A stretch of DNA of 64,000 nt. Origin: Butyrivibrio hungatei (GTDB lineage Bacteria; Bacillota; Clostridia; Lachnospirales; Lachnospiraceae). The stretch covers positions 62,001-126,000 of the forward strand of contig NZ_FMUR01000005.1 of the NCBI RefSeq assembly GCF_900101605.1, read 5' to 3'. Both the position numbers and the translations under genes were made by a program. Below the pieces are notes generated by a model. That model made no database searches. It was not told the origin of the DNA and saw only the letters and a list, made by a program, of their open reading frames with translations. Below are positions 17,112 through 26,210 of this stretch, one piece after another. Every line of letters begins with the position of its first letter. Positions within the stretch are counted from its first letter, which is position 1.

Positions 17112-18752
17112 ATGCGTAAGAAAATTCATTTTAGTGAAAGAAAGGTTCTTATTGCCCTTTTTCTTCTTGTAATTGTGGTTATGGGAGTTTTGAGCATTTT
17201 TAGTTCGGATGAAAGCTTGAAGGAAAGAAATTCCGGAACATATGCAGAGCTTACTCCCGATTCATCAACTGAAGATCCGCTTCTTTATGTTAACAACGAA
17301 TATAAAGTAAAAGCTGGTTTCCATACAAACCTTCCGATAGTCGTAATTTCAGTTGATAAAGAAATGCCTCAGTATAAGAAATACAGAGATGGACAGGAGA
17401 TCCTTTCGGGTGATGATCCCTATGTAACGGGAAACATCAAGGTAATTGACGGCGGAACAGGAGACAATAATCTCTCAACCCCCGTTTCATTTAACAGTCA
17501 GATCCGTATCAAGATGAAGGGACATTCTTCAATCGGATACGATAAAAAACAGTATAAGATAAAGACCGTTTTGGCAGGCGGAGAAGAGAATAATTCAGAT
17601 ATCCTTGGAATGGGTAAGGGATCTGAGTGGGTTCTCAACGGAAGTATGGCTGATAAGAGCATGATAAGAAACTATCTTGCTTACAGGATTGCATCTGAGA
17701 TTGATGGCAACAGCATGGCTCCCGACAGCAGATTCTGTGAAGTCCTTATGGAAAAGAACGGTGTTTATACGTATCAGGGCGTATATCTTTTTATGGAGAC
17801 AATCTCAAGAGGAGATGAAAGAGTTAAACTTGACAAGTATAAGCCCAAAAACGTGTATTCAAGCTATATCGTAAGAAGAGACAGAAAAACATCTTCGGAT
17901 GTAATGCTTGATACATATGGCAGACTTTCAGGAAAAGTTGAAGGCACTAATAAGCAATTTGATAACTGGATCGGTCTTAAGTATCCGTCTCAGTCTAAGC
18001 TTACTGATGCGACCAAAGAGTACATTGAAAAAGATTTTTCAAAAATGGAAAAAGTCATATATTCGGATGATTATTCAATATTCAGAACATACGATCAATA
18101 TATTGATACACAGTCATTTGCGGATTATTTCCTGATAAATGAGTTTTTTGGAAACTATGACGCCGGTAAACATTCAACATACATGTATAAGAACTCGGGT
18201 GAAAAGCTTAAGATCGGACCTGTATGGGACTATGACCAGGCGATGAATAATAACCCTACTGTTGAGATGGATCTTGAAGATCTTGCGTTCCATACACGAG
18301 ATATTTATACACAGATATGTAATGATAAGAAGTTCATGAAGCAGTTGAAGAGTCGATTTGCATATCTTCGCCAGTATCACCTTTCTGAGGAACACTTATT
18401 TGATGTTATAGATGAGACAACTGCGTACCTCAAGTCTGCACAGGTGAGAGAGTGGTACAGATGGGCCGATGATTATCTAGATCCTACAGATGATAATTCA
18501 GGTAATTATCATCTTGCATCATATGAAAAAGACGGTGTGACATTATCGAGATTTACGGATGACTATATGGATGAGATATATGTCATCAAGAATTTCATAC
18601 AGAAGCACGGCAAGGTAATACAGGTTGACCTCGGATATATTCTTGATAGTGCCGAATATGACACATCGGTTGAGGGTATTAGAGAACTCTTGCTTATTGC
18701 AGCTTTGTTGTTACTTATAATTCCGTCATATCTGATTCAGAGAAAGGGGTAA
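17112..18752 (+). CDS. CotH-family protein
   Basis: The 546-residue protein has an N-terminal membrane segment (residues 10-28), a CotH kinase-like domain over most of the length, and a C-terminal membrane segment (about 523-541). It would face outward, tethered at both ends. CotH features are IRIKMKGHSSIGYDKKQYKIK, LNGSMADKSMIRNYLAY, YQGVYLFMETI, YIVRRDRK and KIGPVWDYDQAMNN. CotH of spore coats is a protein kinase; in polysaccharide clusters its target is unknown. Only three bases separate it from the MBOAT gene. Confidence 0.88.
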   Translation: MRKKIHFSERKVLIALFLLVIVVMGVLSIFSSDESLKERNSGTYAELTPDSSTEDPLLYVNNEYKVKAGFHTNLPIVVISVDKEMPQYKKYRDGQEILSGDDPYVTGNIKVIDGGTGDNNLSTPVSFNSQIRIKMKGHSSIGYDKKQYKIKTVLAGGEENNSDILGMGKGSEWVLNGSMADKSMIRNYLAYRIASEIDGNSMAPDSRFCEVLMEKNGVYTYQGVYLFMETISRGDERVKLDKYKPKNVYSSYIVRRDRKTSSDVMLDTYGRLSGKVEGTNKQFDNWIGLKYPSQSKLTDATKEYIEKDFSKMEKVIYSDDYSIFRTYDQYIDTQSFADYFLINEFFGNYDAGKHSTYMYKNSGEKLKIGPVWDYDQAMNNNPTVEMDLEDLAFHTRDIYTQICNDKKFMKQLKSRFAYLRQYHLSEEHLFDVIDETTAYLKSAQVREWYRWADDYLDPTDDNSGNYHLASYEKDGVTLSRFTDDYMDEIYVIKNFIQKHGKVIQVDLGYILDSAEYDTSVEGIRELLLIAALLLLIIPSYLIQRKG

Positions 18753-18755
18753 AGA

Positions 18756-20189
18756 ATGTTATTTTCCAGCATACCATTTTTGGTATATTTCTTCCCAATT
18801 GTGTTTCTGGGATATTATTTGCTCTCTTTTTCTAGGATGGCACAGAATATATGGCTATTATTAGCCAGTCTTTTGTTCTATGCATGGGGAGAGCCTGTTT
18901 ACGTATTTCTTATGATCGGATCCATACTGTTCAACAGTATAATTGCGATCATTATTGAGAAAGTTGAAGATAGCAAGGTTAAGAAGGGATTGCTCATCAC
19001 TTCGATAGTTGGAAATATTGCGGTGCTCTTTTTCTTCAAATACCTTGGATTTGTATTTGGAATAATTAACAGTGGTTTCAAGGGACTGTTGCCTGATTTG
19101 AAGATTGCACTTCCTATCGGAATCTCATTTTTCACATTCCAGGCATTGTCATATGTCGTTGACGTGTACAGGGGTGTGACAAAGGCAGAGAATCCTTTTT
19201 ATGTAGGACTTTATATTGCATTTTTTCCTCAGCTCATTGCTGGACCTATTGTACAGTACAATACTATTGCAGAGCAGATCAGAGACAGAAAGAGCAGTAT
19301 AGATAAGATTGCGCTTGGACTTTCACGTTTTGCAGTCGGAGTAGGAAAGAAAATCATAATTGCCAACAGTTTCGGTACGATCGCAGACAATGTATTTAAC
19401 TGGTCCCGTATCGGTACCGATAAGCTTCCTGTTCCTGCTACACTTGCTTGGCTTGGATCAATCGCATACTCATTGCAGCTCTATTACGACTTCTCTGCAT
19501 ATTCAGATATGGCGATAGGACTTGGACTTTGCTTTGGATTTAAGTTTAAAGAGAACTTCAATTATCCATATATTGCCGGATCTGTTTCAGAGTTCTGGAA
19601 GCGCTGGCATATCTCTTTGACTGACTGGTTCAGAGAGTATGTATATATTCCTCTCGGAGGAAACAGAGTTGCAAACAGAGATACTATGGTAAGAAACCTT
19701 GCAATTGTATGGCTCCTTACAGGTATCTGGCACGGTGCGAACTGGACATTTATTATTTGGGGAATGTTCTTTTTTGTATTACAGCTTCTTGAGAGACTTT
19801 TGGATTTTGACAACCGTGTTCATAACACATTTTTAAAGCATGCATATACTTTGCTTATAGTTAATTTCCAGTGGGTAATCTTCAGAGCTGATGATATTTA
19901 TCAGGCAGGACGTTTTTACCTTAATATGTTCGGAGCCAATAACAATGGTATATTGAGTGCAACAGCGTTTATGATGTTTAAGGAGTATTTGCCGGTATTC
20001 ATTTTAGGAATTATTTTCTCAATACCGGTTATACCTATGATGAACAAGTGGTTCCATGAACATGAGGGTTCAGTTTGGCACAAGGTATACTCGATAGCAT
20101 ATCCGGTTCTTATGCTTGGGATGATTATAATTTGCGTGAGTTATCTTGTTATCGGAAACTACAATCCGTTTATTTACTTTAACTTTTAA
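18756..20189 (+). CDS. MBOAT O-acyltransferase
   Basis: This 477-residue polytopic membrane protein is of the AlgI/DltB type, which passes acyl groups from the cytoplasm to an extracellular polymer. The early motif LLFYAWGEP, the segment FPQLIAGPIVQYN, YYDFSAYSDMAIGLG, FWKRWHISLTDWFREYVYIPLGG and the catalytic-histidine motif GIWHGANWTFIIWG (His near residue 325) are all present. The neighbouring DHHW/AlgX-like protein is its usual partner. Together they imply that the polysaccharide is O-acetylated. Confidence 0.93.
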   Translation: MLFSSIPFLVYFFPIVFLGYYLLSFSRMAQNIWLLLASLLFYAWGEPVYVFLMIGSILFNSIIAIIIEKVEDSKVKKGLLITSIVGNIAVLFFFKYLGFVFGIINSGFKGLLPDLKIALPIGISFFTFQALSYVVDVYRGVTKAENPFYVGLYIAFFPQLIAGPIVQYNTIAEQIRDRKSSIDKIALGLSRFAVGVGKKIIIANSFGTIADNVFNWSRIGTDKLPVPATLAWLGSIAYSLQLYYDFSAYSDMAIGLGLCFGFKFKENFNYPYIAGSVSEFWKRWHISLTDWFREYVYIPLGGNRVANRDTMVRNLAIVWLLTGIWHGANWTFIIWGMFFFVLQLLERLLDFDNRVHNTFLKHAYTLLIVNFQWVIFRADDIYQAGRFYLNMFGANNNGILSATAFMMFKEYLPVFILGIIFSIPVIPMMNKWFHEHEGSVWHKVYSIAYPVLMLGMIIICVSYLVIGNYNPFIYFNF

Positions 20190-20203
20190 GGGAAGGCGCC
20201 GTT

Positions 20204-21424
20204 ATGAAATATTTTGTTAAAAAAAGAATATTTGCGGTAGTTTTCCTGCTGGCAATGTTTTCGTTTAGTGCCGTAAATATTTACTTGAATAAAGATGCTT
20301 TTATCAAAGAAGCAAACAAACATTTGAATGAACCCGACAAATTGCCCTCTGAGTTTGAAGAGGTCATGCAGGATGAGATTGTCGGTAAGAGACATTTTGT
20401 TGAAGCTTATGGTCTTACACAGAAGACTTTGGGTAAAAAAGAATTTAATTCTTTTGAATTTGTCAAAGACAATAATGGATTTCTTCATTACGCAGCATTT
20501 TATCGTGATGATGAAAAGAAAATTTTTGAGTGCGCGCTCAGAGTAAAGAGGCTTCAGAATTATGTGGAGAAGTACGGAACAAAGGTGCTCTTTGTTATGG
20601 CTCCTTCGAAGTACAACAGAAAGTACTCTGACTTTGAAATGGGGTTGCCGGTAAATAATCCCACTGAGGATACATATGAGATGATGATATATCTCAACAG
20701 ACTCGGTGTTCCGAGTATCAATCTCGGAGAGGTTATTCCAAGTAAGGATATTCCTTATGAGCAGGCATTCTTTAAGACCGATCACCATTGGACCGTTCCG
20801 GCAGCATTCGAGGCTACAAAGGTAATGATCGATGAGCTCAATGACAGATATGGTGCAAATTTTGATCCTACAGGATTTTATTTGTCAGACAAGGCATATA
20901 CTGTAAAGAAATATGAAGGTCATATGCTTGGATCAATGGGAAGAGATACCGGAATAGCATATTCCGGACTTGAAGATTTTACAGCTCTTCTTCCTAATTT
21001 TGACGGTCATTATAAGAGAACTTACATAATGGATGATGAGGAGACTTTGGAAGGTACATATTCGGAGACTCTTTTGGATATGGATGTTCTTGAGCCGGAT
21101 ATTGATTATTATGAGGATTCACAGTATTCACTTTATCTTGATCAGGTTACAAACCTTGAAAATATTGAGAATTTTGATAATCCTGACGGACCAAGTGTAC
21201 TCATGATAAGAGATTCATATTTTGGACCTGTAATTCCTTTCATGGCACCTATGTGTAGCAAACTTGATGCTATATGGGCTTTGGAAAAGATGGACGACAT
21301 GAATGTAGGTGAGTACATTAAGAAACAGTATGAGAGTGGGGAAAGATACGATTATCTTATAGTCGAATACTATCCTCATAACATCGACGAAGAAGCTTTC
21401 AAATTCTTCCGCGGAGATAACTAA
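20204..21424 (+). CDS. DHHW/AlgX-like O-acetylation protein
   Basis: The 406-residue protein has one N-terminal membrane segment (residues 7-24) and an extracellular SGNH-like domain of the AlgX/AlgJ/DHHW type. The key motif FFKTDHHWTVPAA (near residue 192) provides the Asp-His pair. The Ser-containing segment is probably VLMIRDSYFGP near residue 330. Such proteins transfer acetyl groups received from the MBOAT partner to the glycan outside the cell. It lies between the MBOAT and synthase genes with one base to the next start. Confidence 0.85.
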   Translation: MKYFVKKRIFAVVFLLAMFSFSAVNIYLNKDAFIKEANKHLNEPDKLPSEFEEVMQDEIVGKRHFVEAYGLTQKTLGKKEFNSFEFVKDNNGFLHYAAFYRDDEKKIFECALRVKRLQNYVEKYGTKVLFVMAPSKYNRKYSDFEMGLPVNNPTEDTYEMMIYLNRLGVPSINLGEVIPSKDIPYEQAFFKTDHHWTVPAAFEATKVMIDELNDRYGANFDPTGFYLSDKAYTVKKYEGHMLGSMGRDTGIAYSGLEDFTALLPNFDGHYKRTYIMDDEETLEGTYSETLLDMDVLEPDIDYYEDSQYSLYLDQVTNLENIENFDNPDGPSVLMIRDSYFGPVIPFMAPMCSKLDAIWALEKMDDMNVGEYIKKQYESGERYDYLIVEYYPHNIDEEAFKFFRGDN

Positions 21425-21425
21425 T

Positions 21426-23732
21426 ATGAAAATTAAGATTTGCTTTTGGATAAATACATTTTTTTCTGTGCTGTATCTGGTCTGGAGAATATTTTTTACA
21501 ATTCCGTTCAGAGCAGGTGCGTTGTCGGTAGTATGCGGCGTTATTCTCCTTGTTTTTGAAGTGCTTGGTATGGTAGAGGCTCTCATTCACTTTATGAACA
21601 TGCATACATCGCATGATTATAAAGTTCCCGATGTGCCGAAGGACAGATTTCCTCACATAGATGTTTATATCTCTACATACAGTGAGGAACCGGAGCTTTT
21701 ATACAAGACCATTAATGGCTGCAAAAATATGGATTATCCCGATAAGAGTAAGGTGCATATCTATCTGTGCGATGATAACAGAAGACCCGAGATGGAAGAG
21801 CTTGCCAAGAAGATGGGCGTAAACTATCTAAAGCGTGCCAATAATATTGGTGCGAAGGCGGGTAACCTTAACCACGCTCTTGCAAACTCCACATCTCCTT
21901 ACGTTGTTACATTCGATGCTGACATGATACCTCAGAAGAGGTTCCTTATGCAGCTCGTACCGTATCTTGTTGATGCGGAGATGAAGAATGAAGGAAAGAG
22001 TGAGGAAGATAAGGTAAAGATCGGCTTTATCCAGTCTCCTCAGAACTTTTACAATCCTGACCTGTTCCAGTTTAATCTTTTCTCAGAAAACAGGATTCCT
22101 AACGAACAGGATTATTTCTATAAGGATATTCAGGCTGCCAGAACTAAGAGTAACAGTGTTATTTATGGTGGCTCAAATACTATTATTGCTAGGGAAGCTC
22201 TTGAGAGCATTGGAGGTTTTTATACAGAGGCTATTACAGAGGACTTTGCTACAGGTATCCTGATTCAGAGAGCAGGCTTTGTCTGCCTTGGAACAAGCGA
22301 TCCTTTGGCTTCAGGTCTTTCGCCCACAGATATTCCTAACCTTATCCAGCAGCGTATCCGCTGGGGACGAGGTGTTATTGCAACAGGAAGAAAGATGCAC
22401 ATATACACTGCAAAAGATCTTTCTCTTTCTCAAAAAATGAATTACTGGGCATCAATTTGGTATTGGTATTCACCGGTTAAAAGACTTGTATACATGATAT
22501 CACCTATCTTGTACGCTGTTTTCGGATTTACAATATTCAAATGTACCCTGCCGCAGGTATTGGCATTCTGGCTTCCGATGTACCTGACTTCAAATCTGGC
22601 TTTGAGCCAGCTCTCAGGGAACGTCCGCTCTAATAAGTGGACGGGCATATATGAGACTATCATGTTCCCTTATATGCTTCTTCCCATAGTTTTAGAGACT
22701 TTCGGAATTACTCTTAAGAAGTTTAAGGTTACGGCAAAGAGTCAGCTCAGTGGCAAGCAGCACTACGAGCTCTATATGATCCCGTTCCTGCTTCTTATAG
22801 CACTTTCGTTGTTTGGTATATTCAGATGTGTAGCTGTAATTTTCGACAGTTCATCGTTTGGTCCGGGAGTAGTTTTATTCTGGATGATCATGAACCTGTA
22901 CTATATGGTCATGGCTGTTCTGTTTATTGACGGACGTGTTGCGTACAGAAGAACAGAGAGAATTCCTTTGGAAGTTCCTTGTACATTTACTGTTGACGGT
23001 GAAGAGATCCAGGGTACTACAGTTGATATTTCAGAAGAAGGTCTTTCGGTTCAGTTCGACAAGCCATATTATATCAACGAAGAAGCTATGGTTCCTGTAA
23101 GTCTTAATTGGGAGAATTGCGATACCAATGTTCTTACAAAGCTTGTTTATGTAAAGAGACACAAGAACACATGGCGCTATGCTATGGAGATCATTGATTA
23201 CAAGGATAGCTACAATGATTGGCTCAACCTTGTATTTAACAGAATCCCGCCTCTTCCGTCTGAGATCATCAAAGACAGCGGAAGTTACGACGATATCCTG
23301 CTCAATACCAAGAAGAGACTCGATCCTCCTACATTCCAGAAGAGAATCTATCCGAGAGTGCTTCTTAACTATGATGCAACTGTACTCGGAGAAGGTGAGA
23401 GCAAGGTTCGTGTAAAGAACTTCAACTATGCATGCGTTAACCTGGCTATTTCAAAGGGACCTAAGAAGATGATGATAAAGCTCTTTGACGACGTTATCTT
23501 TGACTGTACATTCCAGTTTAAGAGCCGCGGAGAGAACTGCATCTATACTATCAACAACATGCAGGAGATAATCAAGGATAAAGAGAAGTATCACAAGTTC
23601 CTTGACTTTGTTGTTGAGAATAATGCTATAGCCAGAGGCGAAGCTAAGGCTGAGCAGATTGAAAAAAACAGAATGATAAAAGAATATGAGAAGAAGAGAC
23701 TTATCGTATTCGATGAGATGAATTACGTATAA
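21426..23732 (+). CDS. Cellulose-synthase-like glycosyltransferase with PilZ domain
   Basis: The 768-residue membrane protein resembles BcsA. Two N-terminal hydrophobic segments precede a GT2 domain with LCDDNRRPE (about 112), VVTFDADMIP (about 163), TEDFATG (about 269) and QQRIRWGRG (about 307), the D, DxD, TED and QxxRW set of processive synthases. Several membrane helices follow, then PilZ near residues 507-610 with RRTERIPLEV and DISEEGLSVQFD, the two c-di-GMP-binding motifs. The last 150 residues resemble a second, degenerate PilZ-like region (RIYPRVLLNYDA). The polymer could be cellulose or another beta-glucan, and activity is expected to need c-di-GMP. No BcsB or BcsC is present. Confidence 0.92.
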   Translation: MKIKICFWINTFFSVLYLVWRIFFTIPFRAGALSVVCGVILLVFEVLGMVEALIHFMNMHTSHDYKVPDVPKDRFPHIDVYISTYSEEPELLYKTINGCKNMDYPDKSKVHIYLCDDNRRPEMEELAKKMGVNYLKRANNIGAKAGNLNHALANSTSPYVVTFDADMIPQKRFLMQLVPYLVDAEMKNEGKSEEDKVKIGFIQSPQNFYNPDLFQFNLFSENRIPNEQDYFYKDIQAARTKSNSVIYGGSNTIIAREALESIGGFYTEAITEDFATGILIQRAGFVCLGTSDPLASGLSPTDIPNLIQQRIRWGRGVIATGRKMHIYTAKDLSLSQKMNYWASIWYWYSPVKRLVYMISPILYAVFGFTIFKCTLPQVLAFWLPMYLTSNLALSQLSGNVRSNKWTGIYETIMFPYMLLPIVLETFGITLKKFKVTAKSQLSGKQHYELYMIPFLLLIALSLFGIFRCVAVIFDSSSFGPGVVLFWMIMNLYYMVMAVLFIDGRVAYRRTERIPLEVPCTFTVDGEEIQGTTVDISEEGLSVQFDKPYYINEEAMVPVSLNWENCDTNVLTKLVYVKRHKNTWRYAMEIIDYKDSYNDWLNLVFNRIPPLPSEIIKDSGSYDDILLNTKKRLDPPTFQKRIYPRVLLNYDATVLGEGESKVRVKNFNYACVNLAISKGPKKMMIKLFDDVIFDCTFQFKSRGENCIYTINNMQEIIKDKEKYHKFLDFVVENNAIARGEAKAEQIEKNRMIKEYEKKRLIVFDEMNYV

Positions 23733-23761
23733 GATTACCATCAATTTCACAATTCACCATA

Positions 23762-23793
23762 ACGGGCTGAAGGATCAAACCTTCAGCCCGTAT
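23762..23793. terminator. Terminator of the polysaccharide operon
   Basis: ACGGGCTGAAGG pairs perfectly with CCTTCAGCCCGT around ATCAAA, followed by ATATTTTG. It overlaps the last codons of the convergent minus-strand gene. Confidence 0.8.
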
Positions 23794-24572
23794 ATTTTGT
23801 CGGAAATCTTTGTTTTGTGATAGATGTCGGCATATTGAGACGGCGTCAGGTCTTCTACATAATTTACCGAGAAGTTCTTCTTTATGCCGTTTTTTATAAG
23901 TATATCTGCGGCTTTGTTGTATGCAATCGCAGCTTCGGCCTCGCTGTTGTATTTGCCGATGACATAGTTGCTCTTTACATGGATCACGGCTTTGTAGCGG
24001 ACAAAGCCCTTTTCGGCAAACTGTCTTACGCCTCGATATCTGTTGAGAATGATTATGTTTTCATACCTAAGGTCTGTCGGATCGTCATTGGCAAAGCGGT
24101 AGTCACGTCCTCTTACCGAATAGCTGTTGATTCCGTATCTTTGAAGGACGGAGAGCTGACTTCCGTAGTCTGCAACAAACAGATGCGAGCCTCTTCTCAT
24201 TATTTTATGAGATGAATAGTAGAAGAGATCGTCTATGTCAAATTTTAATTTTTCATCTTTTGAAAGGTAATAAGTGAAATATTTTTTTTCCAAATAGATC
24301 GGATTGGCGATATACATCCCTTTATCGCGGTAATTTATTAGCGAAACAAATTTTTCGAAGGGAAGCGTCATTGATGAAGTGTACGAATCAATATCTATAG
24401 ATAAACGATTTAACACTCTTTTTGCTTCTCTGTAAACTTTGGAAGCGTCCTTCCTGCTTGGGAAAGAGCCAAGTGCGATGTGTTTTCCGCAATATGTTAT
24501 GGAAGCCCTGAAGGATGGGGTTCCGTCTTTTAAAGTTGTCTCGTAAACACCTATTGAATTATTTTTTTTCAC
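23775..24572 (-). CDS. AP2/HNH-like DNA-binding protein
   Basis: The 265-residue protein has two AP2-like modules: residues about 8-56 (GVYETTLKDG, FRASITYCGKHIALGSFPS, DASKVYREAKRVL) and about 180-232 (RGVRQFAEKG, YKAVIHVKSNYVIGKYNSE, AAIAYNKAADIL). Between them is a region ending FANDDPTDLRYENIIIL, which resembles the tail of HNH homing endonucleases (D..NL.N). The catalytic HNH histidines are not evident, so nuclease activity is doubtful. It may be a domesticated homing-endonuclease relative acting as a DNA-binding protein. It stands alone and diverges from thrC. Confidence 0.7.
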   Translation of the reverse strand: MKKNNSIGVYETTLKDGTPSFRASITYCGKHIALGSFPSRKDASKVYREAKRVLNRLSIDIDSYTSSMTLPFEKFVSLINYRDKGMYIANPIYLEKKYFTYYLSKDEKLKFDIDDLFYYSSHKIMRRGSHLFVADYGSQLSVLQRYGINSYSVRGRDYRFANDDPTDLRYENIIILNRYRGVRQFAEKGFVRYKAVIHVKSNYVIGKYNSEAEAAIAYNKAADILIKNGIKKNFSVNYVEDLTPSQYADIYHKTKISDKIYGLKV

Positions 24573-24590
24573 ACAATCCCCCGGTTTGTA

Positions 24591-24599
24591 TGTTATAAT
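24591..24599 (+). promoter_or_regulatory. Extended -10 promoter for thrC
   Basis: TGTTATAAT is a perfect extended -10 element. No good -35 is visible. It would start a leader of about 75 bases before thrC. Confidence 0.5.
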
Positions 24600-24678
24600 T
24601 TTAACTTAAGGGCTCTGTTTTTTTGTCCTTAAATCATTTATTTTTAAATATTGTATCAACAAAAGAGGAGTAAAAGCA

Positions 24679-26172
24679 ATGGCAAAGGAAGTTTTGTACA
24701 GTAGCACCAGAGGAGCACAGGGTAATATTAAGGCTTCAGAAGCAATTCTCAGAGGACTTGCACCGGACGGAGGTTTGTATGTCCCTGATCATATACCGCA
24801 TCTTGAAAAGACTTTAAGAGAGATCGCGCAGCTCGATTACCAGGGTACTGCATATGAGGTAATGAGACTTCTTCTTACCGATTATACAGAGGAAGAGCTT
24901 AAATACTGCATTTCACATGCATATGATTCAAAGTTCGACACAAAAGAGATAGCTCCGATTTCAGAGGCAGACGGTGCTTTTTATCTTGAACTGTACCACG
25001 GCGCAACTATTGCTTTTAAGGATATGGCACTTTCAATTCTCCCATATCTCATGACAACGGCTGCAAAGAAGAATAATGCAAAGAACGAGATCGTTATTCT
25101 TACAGCTACGAGCGGAGATACGGGAAAGGCTGCTCTTGCAGGATTTGCAGATGTTCCGGGCACAAGGATCATAGTTTTTTATCCCAAGCACGGCGTCAGC
25201 CCCATTCAGGAACAGCAGATGGTAACACAGAAGGGTGACAACACATGTGTTATCGGTATCGAAGGAAACTTCGACGATGCTCAGACAGGAGTAAAGAAGC
25301 TCTTTACAGACGAAAAGCTTGCAAAAGAAATGGATGAGAAGGGATTCCAGTTCTCATCTGCAAACTCCATCAATATTGGACGTTTGGTTCCCCAGATCGT
25401 ATATTACGTATACTCTTACGCAAAGCTTTTGAAAGAGGGAAGAATTGCAGACGGCGATCCCATTAACGTAGTTGTTCCGACAGGTAATTTCGGTAATATT
25501 CTTGCAGCTTATTATGCAAAAAATATGGGTGTGCCCATCGGAAAGCTTATCTGCGCATCAAATTCAAACAAGGTGCTTTTCGACTTCTTCAAGACGGGAG
25601 AATATGACAGAAATCGTGAGTTTGTTCTTACAGCTTCACCTTCAATGGATATTCTTATTTCGTCTAACCTTGAGAGACTTATTTATCATATCTCCGGCGA
25701 CAATGCCGCAGCTGATGCCGAGTACATGAGCAAGCTCTCCAAGGACGGAAAATATGAGATAACAGATGATATGAGATCGAAACTTGTTGATTTCTTTGGC
25801 GGATATGCTTCTGAGCAGGAGACATTCGATACTATCAGAAGAATATTTGAAAAGACAGGTTATCTTATGGATACACATACTGCTGTTGCAAGTGCTGTAT
25901 ACAGCAAATATACGGAAGAAACCGGCGATAAGACACCTACAGTAATCGCATCAACGGCAAGCCCCTTCAAGTTCACAAGAAGCGTAATGAATGCACTTGG
26001 CAAGGGGGATGATTCTAAGGGGGATTTCGAGCTTGCAGACGAACTCTCCGAGGTTTCAAAGGTTAAGATTCCCGAGGCGGTATCTTCAATCAGAACCGCT
26101 GAGATAAGACACAAAAAAGTAGTTGATAAGACTGAGATGGAAGGCGCAGTTAAAGAATTCCTCGGTCTTTGA
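24679..26172 (+). CDS. thrC: Threonine synthase
   Basis: This PLP enzyme makes threonine from O-phosphohomoserine. The 497-residue length is that of the longer thrC class. Motifs include STRGAQGN near the N-terminus, the PLP lysine in GATIAFKDMALSI, LTATSGDTGKAALAGF, and VPTGNFGNILAAYYAKNMG. The ATG follows AGAGGAG. A gene for citrate synthase starts 38 bases later in the same direction, followed closely by deoC, so these may be cotranscribed. Confidence 0.94.
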   Translation: MAKEVLYSSTRGAQGNIKASEAILRGLAPDGGLYVPDHIPHLEKTLREIAQLDYQGTAYEVMRLLLTDYTEEELKYCISHAYDSKFDTKEIAPISEADGAFYLELYHGATIAFKDMALSILPYLMTTAAKKNNAKNEIVILTATSGDTGKAALAGFADVPGTRIIVFYPKHGVSPIQEQQMVTQKGDNTCVIGIEGNFDDAQTGVKKLFTDEKLAKEMDEKGFQFSSANSINIGRLVPQIVYYVYSYAKLLKEGRIADGDPINVVVPTGNFGNILAAYYAKNMGVPIGKLICASNSNKVLFDFFKTGEYDRNREFVLTASPSMDILISSNLERLIYHISGDNAAADAEYMSKLSKDGKYEITDDMRSKLVDFFGGYASEQETFDTIRRIFEKTGYLMDTHTAVASAVYSKYTEETGDKTPTVIASTASPFKFTRSVMNALGKGDDSKGDFELADELSEVSKVKIPEAVSSIRTAEIRHKKVVDKTEMEGAVKEFLGL

Positions 26173-26210
26173 TCTGAAAAACATTATAAAATGCTTAAAC
26201 GGAGGTGCGG

